64,000 nucleotides of DNA from Oscillospiraceae bacterium (GTDB lineage: Bacteria; Bacillota; Clostridia; Oscillospirales; Ruminococcaceae): assembly GCA_031253495.1 (NCBI GenBank), contig JAIRWC010000043.1, positions 1 through 64,000 on the forward strand, in the 5' to 3' direction. The notes beneath the pieces were generated by a model. That model did not search any database and was not told the DNA's origin. It saw only the letters and a list, made by a program, of their open reading frames with translations. Made by a program: the position numbers and the translations under genes. The number at the start of each line of letters is the position of its first letter. The stretch's first letter is position 1. Positions 58,395 to 64,000 of this stretch are shown here, in pieces.

Positions 58395-59300
58395 ATGAAA
58401 AATTTATTGAAAATGCTGGATTTGACGGCGGATGAGATTATTGATATTCTCAACCTTGCCGACCAGCTTAAATACGAGCTTAAACACGGGATTCCGCACA
58501 CGCTTTTAAAGGGGAAAACCTTAGGCATGATTTTTGAAAAGGCTTCGACGAGGACGCGGGTGTCGTTCGAGGCGGGAATATACCAACTCGGCGGGCAGGG
58601 GCTGTTCCTGTCGTCGCAGGAACTGCAAATGGGCAGGGGCGAGCCTATTCAGGACACGGCAAGGGTTCTGTCGCGGTACCTTGACGGGATTATGATAAGG
58701 ACGTATGAGCAGGACGACGTGGAAAAATTAGCGGAATACGGCGATATACCCATAATAAACGGACTGACGGACTTCGCGCACCCGTGTCAAGTGCTTGCCG
58801 ACTTGATGACAATCCGGGAGTACAAGAACAGGCTTGAAGGTTTGAAAATGTGCTATATCGGCGACGGGAACAATATGGCGAACTCGATTACCGTAGGATG
58901 CCTTAAAGTCGGAATGGACGTTTCTTTAGCCTGCCCCGCCGGTTATCACCCCGCCGAAGAGGTGCTTGACTTCGCGAAAACATACGAAAATTTTGAACTG
59001 CTCGCGGAACCCGCCAAAGCCGCCGAGGGCGCGGACGTTCTCGTAACCGACGTGTGGGCGTCAATGGGAAAAGAGTCCGAAGCGGAAAAAAGGCGAGTGG
59101 CGTTTAAAGGCTATCAAATCAACGACGGGATATTAAAACTCGCAAAGCCGGACGCCATGGTAATGCACTGCCTCCCCGCGCATAGGGAAGAAGAAATAAC
59201 CACAGCCGTTTTCGAGGAGCATGCCGCCGAGATTTTTGAAGAGGCTGAAAACAGGCTTCACGCGCAGAAAGCGGTCATGGTAATGCTTATGGGGGAATGA
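58395..59300 (+). CDS. argF: Ornithine carbamoyltransferase
   Basis: A 301-residue OTCase. Carbamoyl-phosphate motif EKASTRTRVSFEAGI, HPCQVLADLMTI, and the ornithine loop VMHCLPAHREEEI are complete. It makes citrulline for ArgG. Its stop overlaps the start of the next gene (ATGA). Confidence 0.96.
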   Translation: MKNLLKMLDLTADEIIDILNLADQLKYELKHGIPHTLLKGKTLGMIFEKASTRTRVSFEAGIYQLGGQGLFLSSQELQMGRGEPIQDTARVLSRYLDGIMIRTYEQDDVEKLAEYGDIPIINGLTDFAHPCQVLADLMTIREYKNRLEGLKMCYIGDGNNMANSITVGCLKVGMDVSLACPAGYHPAEEVLDFAKTYENFELLAEPAKAAEGADVLVTDVWASMGKESEAEKRRVAFKGYQINDGILKLAKPDAMVMHCLPAHREEEITTAVFEEHAAEIFEEAENRLHAQKAVMVMLMGE

Positions 59301-59905
59301 GCGGGCCGTTTGGCCGTCTGCGCGCCCGCTTAAGAGAACGGAGCGACAAAGCCGCGTCGGGAATATTAGCCCCGCGGGAAAACCTTTTATGGAGCGGGCG
59401 ACCCGGCTACGTCGCCACGTTTAATGTTCGCGAAGCCGCCGCCGCCGTTCCCGTAATCGCGATTGTCGCGGCTGTTTCGGTAATCGTGCTGGGCGTTGAC
59501 GAATTTCCCGCCGAGTTTACGGCGATTGCCGCCGCCTCGGTTTCCGCCATAGCGATGCTGTTCGCCGCTTGGGTAAGGCAGGTTATCAGGTACATAAAAA
59601 CGATTAACCTATATTACGCCGTTACCGACGAACGCGTCGTCATAGCGAGGATAAGCGGTTCAAAAGTCAAAATCGCCGCGCAACAACCCTTGTACGGGGT
59701 CAAAAGCGCGGCGGTTTCCCGGCGGTTCTTCGGTAACGGGAGCTTTGTGTTTAACATGGGTGAGGATTATTTTGAAAAGGGCGGGGTTCTCGAATCGCCC
59801 GAACGCGGGGTTCTCGCCTTTTTCAACATAGCCGACGTCGACGGGGCGGCAAAGGCGCTGAAACGGGCGGGGGTCGCCTTTTCTTACGAGGATGGAGGCG
59901 ATTAA
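59297..59905 (+). CDS. Small membrane protein with bacterial PH (bPH2-like) domain
   Basis: A 202-residue protein: basic N-terminal tail, two adjacent membrane helices (about 46-68, 75-95), then a soluble bPH-type domain (YYAVTDERVVIARI ... VFNMGEDYFEKGG ... GVLAFFNIADVD). It is coupled to argF by an ATGA overlap but has no known part in arginine synthesis. The function is unknown. Confidence 0.75.
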   Translation: MSGPFGRLRARLRERSDKAASGILAPRENLLWSGRPGYVATFNVREAAAAVPVIAIVAAVSVIVLGVDEFPAEFTAIAAASVSAIAMLFAAWVRQVIRYIKTINLYYAVTDERVVIARISGSKVKIAAQQPLYGVKSAAVSRRFFGNGSFVFNMGEDYFEKGGVLESPERGVLAFFNIADVDGAAKALKRAGVAFSYEDGGD

Positions 59906-60047
59906 TTTGCCTGGCGGCGCGAAAACTGACGGTTACGTTTATATACTAATCTCCCCCAACTCGAAATCGGGTTAGTCAAGATAGACCTTGATGTGCGAAA
60001 ATCCCTGTGTTTAAGCGGGTTCGCCGCGTTCTTTGAGAGTTAAATAT

Positions 60048-60076
60048 TTGCTTGTTCTATCCTGTTGTTCTATCTT
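60048..60076 (+). promoter_or_regulatory. Probable promoter of tRNA-Ser
   Basis: TTGCTT (60048-60053), 17 bp, TATCTT (60071-60076), 32 bp before the tRNA. The rest of the 59906-60108 gap shows no gene. Confidence 0.45.
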
Positions 60077-60108
60077 TTTTCCGAATTTGACAGAACCGGG
60101 ATTTTTGC

Positions 60109-60197
60109 GGAGAGGTATCGAAGTGGTCATAACGGGGCTGACTCGAAATCAGTTTGGGAGAAATCCCACGCGGGTTCGAATCCCGCCCTCTCCGCCA
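60109..60197 (+). tRNA. tRNA-Ser, anticodon CGA
   Basis: 89 nt including encoded CCA. Acceptor GGAGAGG/CCTCTCC, anticodon stem CTGA/TCAG around CTCGAAA (anticodon CGA, reads UCG), a long class II variable arm (GGGA..TCCC) and the T arm GCGGGTTCGAATCCCGC. Discriminator G. Class II tRNA genes are frequent integration targets, and mobile DNA lies directly downstream. Confidence 0.96.
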
Positions 60198-60282
60198 GAT
60201 TATTCGCTATCCGAACCCCGCTATATCTTTGTAAACGGGCTGTTCGGGGTAGTTGTTCATAGATAATTACGGCGAACGAAAA

Positions 60283-60317
60283 AACGCCCGACGCTATATG
60301 AAATAGCGGCGGGCGTT
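60283..60317 (-). terminator. Terminator for the leftward phage-like genes
   Basis: AACGCCCGACGCTAT (60283-60297) pairs with ATAGCGGCGGGCGTT (60303-60317), one mismatch, 5-nt loop. On the minus strand it runs into TTTTTT (60284-60279). Confidence 0.75.
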
Positions 60318-60338
60318 ATCGTTGGCAGGAAAGGCGGG

Positions 60339-60557
60339 TTGATTATGGATTTACTTAAACTTATTAAGTCAATCCCAGCGGAAAATTTTGCCGATTTCGG
60401 CGTTGCGGTTGCATATACCGATATTTTTACAATATCGGGACTAAACAGGGACGATTTAAGCCGCGAACTCCGCAAATTGGAATCAAGCGGAAAAATTAAG
60501 CTGTGCGTCAACGAATCCCACGACGCAAATTTAATTATTGCCGTTAAGCTCGTTTAA
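60339..60557 (+). CDS. Hypothetical small protein
   Basis: 72 residues from a TTG at 60339, or 70 from the ATG at 60345; AGGAAAGG lies upstream. LKLIKSIPAENFADFGVAV and a LNRDDLSRELRKLESSGKIK helix-turn-helix-like pattern suggest a small winged-helix fold. Overlaps the convergent gene by 27 bp. Not recognised. Confidence 0.55.
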   Translation: MIMDLLKLIKSIPAENFADFGVAVAYTDIFTISGLNRDDLSRELRKLESSGKIKLCVNESHDANLIIAVKLV

Positions 60558-60917
60558 GCGCGGGCGCGTATTTGCGGCATAGATTGAAGCGTATGTCAAA
60601 TAACTTATTGCCGTATCTGTGTTTATTCCGTCCGGCTTTTTTTCATTTACGAGCTCAACGATTTTTATAAACCGTTCAAGCTCGTTGTAAATTGTATCAA
60701 AATTCGCGTTGCTGTATAATTTTTCAACAATTTCTTTTGATACGGGTATAGCTTCTCTGGCTGTTAGCGTAATATTTCGCGGTTTGCGTTCAATAGCGTA
60801 ATTTTCGATAATATCTTCATAATCGGGTGCGTTTACCCGTTCGCGGCATTTTTCGCAAATATCCAAACCCGCTTCTTTCTCGCAACTGCAAAACCAACGC
60901 TTTTTATTGTTTTCCAT
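60531..60917 (-). CDS. Hypothetical protein with Cys-rich N-terminus
   Basis: About 128 residues from the ATG at 60917 (GGAGGGG just upstream; the ATG at 60932 would contain it). WFCSCEKEAGLDICEKCRERV looks like a small zinc ribbon; the rest is helical. Read leftwards between a hairpin (60939-60969) and the terminator at 60283-60317, it may belong with the tail-tube gene. Function unknown. Confidence 0.6.
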   Translation of the reverse strand: MENNKKRWFCSCEKEAGLDICEKCRERVNAPDYEDIIENYAIERKPRNITLTAREAIPVSKEIVEKLYSNANFDTIYNELERFIKIVELVNEKKPDGINTDTAISYLTYASIYAANTRPRLNELNGNN

Positions 60918-60938
60918 ACTGAACCCCTCCATAAAATA

Positions 60939-61002
60939 CGCCCGCCGAAGCCTGTAACCCCGGCGGGCGCTTCGTGTGCTATTGTGTGTCCGAATCGGAC
61001 AC
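60939..61002. terminator. Two hairpins between the tail-tube gene and the next leftward gene
   Basis: GTGTCCGA/TCGGACAC (60986-61002, 1-nt centre; likely a protein site or snapback) and CGCCCGCCG/CGGCGGGCG (60939-60947, 60961-60969), the latter followed on the minus strand by TATTTTAT. The second may be an intrinsic terminator for the tail-tube transcript. Confidence 0.5.
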
Positions 61003-61016
61003 GGGCGGCTTGCCGC

Positions 61017-61421
61017 TTAGGTTACGGCATATTCGCCGCTTGCGTCCGCGGGGGTTGCCGGGGCAACTTTGCCGGGGTTTAGTTTTTTGGGCTTGCATAC
61101 AAAGACGTGTTTCAAGGCAACCACCTTTGTTTGCCCCGTTACCGTGTTTTTGTCCTGTTGCGCCACGCGCAAGTCAATTTGATGGTCGCGGGGTTCGTGT
61201 AAAGCCACCGCGTCCCTTACAAGCGTTCGGAAATTAAGCGTAAGGGTCATTGCTTCAAGGTGTCCCAAAACAACGCTTTCAAACGTCCCGCTTATGCCCG
61301 CGCCCTTAACCTCGTTCGTGATGTTTGAGATTTCGGGCAAGCCCACTTCCGCCATCCCGTAATATTCGGTGGCGTTTTCATAAACTTGAAAGTTTATGAC
61401 GGTTTCGTTAATCTTAGCCAT
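61017..61421 (-). CDS. Phage major tail tube-like protein
   Basis: A 134-residue protein resembling the tail tube protein of contractile-tailed phages (P2 FII type): it begins MAKINETVINFQVYENA, then GMAEVGLPEISNITNEVKGA, and has the TLTLNFRTL and DQIDLRVAQQD-type strands. GGGGGG RBS precedes the ATG. No sheath, baseplate or other tail gene is nearby, so it is an orphan remnant or a part of a phage mostly outside or lost. Confidence 0.75.
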   Translation of the reverse strand: MAKINETVINFQVYENATEYYGMAEVGLPEISNITNEVKGAGISGTFESVVLGHLEAMTLTLNFRTLVRDAVALHEPRDHQIDLRVAQQDKNTVTGQTKVVALKHVFVCKPKKLNPGKVAPATPADASGEYAVT

Positions 61422-61458
61422 TTCTTATCCCCCCTTTACGCTGCCAGTGCCGCGGTAA

Positions 61459-62322
61459 CATATCCTCTCCCACGAACCGCAGAACTTCAAGCGCGTAGGC
61501 CGCGCCATGTACCTCAAAGACCACGATTCGTTTGAAATATCAAACGGCTTGTGGAACTGGCACAGTCAAGGCTTCGGCGGTAAAAACGTGGTGGACTACC
61601 TTATAAAAGTGCGCGGCTTCGGCTTCGTGGACGCGGTGCGGCATTTGGTGGGCGAAGAAATAACTCCAGTCAGAACCGCTATGCCAAAGGCAAAGCCGCC
61701 TACAGTAGAGCGCCCCGCCGCCAAACGCCAGCTGCTCAAACTTCCGCGCAGGTTTGAAAACAATATGCGCGTCATCGCCTACCTGCGAAGCCGGGGGATA
61801 GACCGAAATCTGATACAGGAGTGCATAAAGCAAAATATCCTGTATGAAAGCGCGGACTACCACAACGCGGTATTCGTAGGGCGCGACGAAAACGGCAAAG
61901 CGCGGTTCGCTGCCATGCGCGGGACGCTTGGCAGCTTCAAGCGCGACGCGGACGGGAGCGACAAACGCTTCGGTTTCGTCCTGCCGCCTGAAAACGGCGG
62001 GAGCGTCCAAGTCGCGGTATTTGAGTCGCCCATTGACGCGCTCAGCCACAAAATGGTCGAGCCGGAATACGGCGGCTACCGCCTGTCGCTCGGCGGCACG
62101 GCAGTTGTAGCATTGACCCGTTTCATCGAACTCCACCCGGAGATAGAGAGAATCACGGTCTGCACCGACAACGACGAAGCGGGGCGGCGCAGCGCGGCAG
62201 ACATCGAAGCGAAATTCGGCGGCAAGGTAACGCGCTCTTTGCCGCCCTCCGGCAAGGACTGGAACGACGCTTTGTTGTCGCGCCAGAGAACTGCGGGAAT
62301 CCATAGCGAAAATACTTTATAG
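61459..62322 (+). pseudogene. 5'-truncated Toprim/DUF3991-type protein of a conjugative element
   Basis: An open frame that follows a TAA (61456-61458) with no good start; the first ATG is at 61507. Conserved sequence begins before that ATG, at FKRVGRAMYLKDHDSFEI, so the original N-terminus is missing. It has a CHC2-like core (GGKNVVDYLIKVRGFGFVDA), DUF3991-like YLRSRGIDRNLIQECI and a Toprim core (VAVFESPIDALS ... ITVCTDNDEAGRRSA). Such primase-like proteins are common on conjugative elements. Loss of 20-30 residues is estimated. Confidence 0.75.
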
Positions 62323-62337
62323 ATTGGAGGACAGAAA

Positions 62338-63264
62338 ATGCAAAACGCAGCGGAAATAAGCGACGGGCGCTACAAACTTGAAATCGCCCACGACTATGAC
62401 CCGATAAGCCCGCGCGAATGGGAAAGGTTCGGCACAATGGTCTGTTGGCATAAGAGATACAGCCTCGGCGACGAACACGATTATAAAGCCCCCGAAGATT
62501 TGTACCGCAGCCTGATTCGGGGCGGCGGCATAGATGACGGGAAAATCATCGACTACGTTAAAAACGGGAACGCGGAAAACATAAAACTCGCGTACAACCG
62601 AAGCGAGCGCGAGTGGGAACTGCAAGTTCACGGCGATTATACCGACCGCTGGTACGTCGAGCGCGTCTACGACCCGCCCCTTGACGCGGAAAGCGGCATA
62701 GTCGCGGACGACATACTGGAGTATATGGGCGAAGAAGATTTAAGGCATTTCGCTGAAACCGCGTACATGATTGAACCGCTGTACCTGTACGACCACAGCG
62801 TTCAAAGCATTTCAACACGGTCGTTTTATGGGCGCGCCCAACACGCCGAATGGGATTCCGGGCAAGTGGGCTTTGTGTTTGTAAGCTACGCCGACATCAA
62901 AGAGCGGTACGGCGACGTTTCCCCAAAAAGCATAGAAAAGGCGTACAAAACTATAAAAGACGAGGTTGAAAACTACGACTATTATATGCGCGGCGAGTGC
63001 TACGGCTTCAAGTTTTACGAAAACGGCGAAGAAAAGGATAGCTGCTGGGGCTTCTTGGGGGATTTCAGCGCGGCAATCAAAGCCATAGCGGAACATCTGC
63101 CGAAGGACGCCAAGCATCTTGCCGAAAACGCCGAATACGGCGCTTGCAAGGCGGCCAAACCGCAAAAGGATTTGTTGGGGCGTATCGTAAAAGCGAAAGA
63201 AAAAGTACAGAAAGCTCCGGCAACGAATAAAACACGCGCCAAATTGCGCGAAAACTTGGAATAG
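62338..63264 (+). CDS. Conjugative-element hypothetical protein
   Basis: A 308-residue soluble acidic protein of a type found with the Toprim gene on Clostridia conjugative elements. Visible features: ISPREWERFGTMVCWHKRYSLGD at the N-terminus, a middle ADIKERYGDVS and a KAIAEHLPKDAKHL stretch, and a lysine-rich tail. No catalytic motif was recognised. It starts 15 bp after the Toprim gene with a GGAGG RBS, so the two are one unit. Function unknown. Confidence 0.7.
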   Translation: MQNAAEISDGRYKLEIAHDYDPISPREWERFGTMVCWHKRYSLGDEHDYKAPEDLYRSLIRGGGIDDGKIIDYVKNGNAENIKLAYNRSEREWELQVHGDYTDRWYVERVYDPPLDAESGIVADDILEYMGEEDLRHFAETAYMIEPLYLYDHSVQSISTRSFYGRAQHAEWDSGQVGFVFVSYADIKERYGDVSPKSIEKAYKTIKDEVENYDYYMRGECYGFKFYENGEEKDSCWGFLGDFSAAIKAIAEHLPKDAKHLAENAEYGACKAAKPQKDLLGRIVKAKEKVQKAPATNKTRAKLRENLE

Positions 63265-63267
63265 GAG

Positions 63268-63297
63268 GTGTACGAATTGGAAGATGTACGCAAAGAC
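63268..63297 (+). pseudogene. First codons of a third conjugative-element gene, cut at the junction
   Basis: GTG at 63268 follows TAGGAGGTG closely and encodes VYELEDVRKDI before the sequence becomes antisense to the lipoprotein gene. The open frame continues to 63492, but as DNA of the interrupted gene. It marks the right-hand junction. Confidence 0.5.
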
Positions 63298-63558
63298 ATA
63301 CTGGTTGCTTGCCGAGCCGGATATTCTTTCGTAGTCGAAAGAGATTACGAGTTCTCCCGATACAATATCCGGTTTGACGGTTTCGGAATCGCCGCTTGTT
63401 TGTTGCGGCGGGTCTGGCGAAATAACGGGCGCTTCGTTTTGCGGCTGTGTGGCAGGCGGCGGAGACGACGAATTGCTTTGCCCGTTGTTTGAGCAGGCGC
63501 ATACAAATAAAAACAAAAGAATTATGGCCGGTGCAAAAACTATTTTTCGTACTTTCAT
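63298..63558 (-). pseudogene. DUF2271 lipoprotein gene, 3' end replaced by mobile DNA
   Basis: The first 87 codons match the plan of the intact gene at 33980-34675: signal peptide and lipobox (FVCACSNNG), a Pro/Ser linker, then LVISFDYERISGSASNQY, aligned with VIAFDYKKVPGHASNQF of the paralogue. After NQY the similarity stops and the frame reads through mobile DNA to 62812. The ATG overlaps the hydrolase stop, as in the intact pair. Confidence 0.8.
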
Positions 63559-64000
63559 AAGGCAATTTCCTCCCCCGGTTCAACGATGATTTTGTTCGGA
63601 GCGTTCCAGCTTTCCGCTTTTTTGCGATTGAACAACGCTCCGGGTTGCAGATGAATAATGATATTATGTTTCGCTCCGATGAGCCTCGCGCACTCGGCGG
63701 CTTCTTTGAGACCCATGCTTATTATTCCGGTTCCGGGAAATATGGCATAGTCAAGTTTAAGCGCGGCGAAAGTTTCCATCTGTTTTGTCCTGTTCGTATC
63801 TCCGCTTGCGTAGATTTTAACTTCGTCGATGGCGATGATATACCCGACGCACTTTTGGGGGCTGTGAAAAAGACTTTTCGCTTCTACGGCTTGGATGGAT
63901 ATACCGCCTATTTCAAAAGTATTGTGCTTGCCGCCCGCGAGCGCCTCTGCGTTTGTGATTATCCGGCAGTCCGATTTTTTGGCGCACAACTGAATCTGAT
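63555..64000 (-). CDS. Metallo-beta-lactamase-fold hydrolase, 5' part outside window
   Basis: C-terminal 148 residues, open to the right edge. LCAKKSDCRIITNAEALAGG, VKIYASGDTNRTKQMETFAA and NIIIHLQPGALFNRKKAESW match the hydrolase at 34672-35262 closely. The metal-site HxHxDH lies at or beyond the edge. It is the upstream partner of the truncated DUF2271 gene. Confidence 0.85.
   Translation of the reverse strand, partial: QIQLCAKKSDCRIITNAEALAGGKHNTFEIGGISIQAVEAKSLFHSPQKCVGYIIAIDEVKIYASGDTNRTKQMETFAALKLDYAIFPGTGIISMGLKEAAECARLIGAKHNIIIHLQPGALFNRKKAESWNAPNKIIVEPGEEIAL

Larger units (their letters stand above)
60198..63297. mobile_element. Mosaic mobile-DNA remnant downstream of tRNA-Ser
   Basis: A block with a phage tail-tube gene and two small genes (left) and conjugative-element-type genes (right). 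The Toprim gene lacks its start and a following gene stops after about ten codons. The right end lies inside the second DUF2271 lipoprotein gene at about 63297. No integrase and no copy of the tRNA 3' end were found at the right side, so element type and ends are inferred. Confidence 0.6.

Noticed and set aside
59940-59980. Sequence AACTCGAAATCGGGTT resembling part of a tRNA anticodon arm
   Set aside because: Only a short match to tRNA-Ser and no tRNA fold; not enough to call a tRNA remnant.
63298-63492. Plus-strand ORF continuing from the cut conjugative-element gene
   Set aside because: Beyond 63297 it is antisense to the lipoprotein gene, so the rest is chance open frame.

Overview
This 64 kb window looks like a chromosomal segment of an anaerobic, low-to-mid GC Gram-positive-type bacterium, most likely a Clostridia-like member of the Bacillota. 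Shine-Dalgarno sites, sigma-70 promoters with 17-bp spacers, peptidoglycan genes (D-Ala ligase, murF, alr, uppP), ftsK/spoIIIE, a clostridial-type citrate synthase, queH and a one-operon arginine pathway support a bacterial source. The organism was inferred from gene content only.

The standout region is 0.1-17.2 kb, almost all on the minus strand: a pyrrolysine (Pyl)-dependent monomethylamine system. Transcribed from 15.7 kb leftwards it holds a URO-D-type methyltransferase, a corrinoid protein, a second URO-D-type methyltransferase, a RamA-like corrinoid activase, MtmC, MtmB with an in-frame amber codon (9848-9850), a terminator-like hairpin, tRNA-Pyl (CUA), a RamA/URO-D fusion protein, pylSc, pylB, pylC, pylD, pylSn, a GNAT acetyltransferase, a third corrinoid protein and a class-C26 gamma-glutamyl hydrolase, closed by a terminator. 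A MocR/GntR-aminotransferase regulator with an attenuator-like leader sits upstream, and an amt-PII-PII ammonium/methylammonium uptake cluster lies just beyond it on the plus strand.

19.7-29 kb carries a cell-wall D-alanine module built from two fused proteins (tandem Ddl-Ddl; MurF-Alr), then a hybrid sensor kinase and an HD-GYP response regulator. 29-51 kb is mostly housekeeping: MFS and SSS transporters, a phenylacetate-CoA-ligase-like enzyme, a DUF2271 lipoprotein/metallo-hydrolase pair, a lipid/glycan gene group, a ComEC-like hydrolase, YgiQ, FtsK, UppP, citrate synthase, Nth, QueH, TadA, a polysaccharide flippase and two XRE regulators. 51.5-59.9 kb is a compact arginine operon argGHCJBDF plus a small PH-domain membrane protein.

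At 60.1 kb a tRNA-Ser(CGA) gene is followed by a mosaic mobile-DNA remnant (about 60.2-63.3 kb) made of a phage tail-tube gene and 5'- and 3'-truncated conjugative-element genes. It ends inside, and truncates, a second copy of the DUF2271 lipoprotein gene, whose partner hydrolase runs off the right edge. The left edge holds the first codons of what may be a transposase. No rRNA or CRISPR array was seen.
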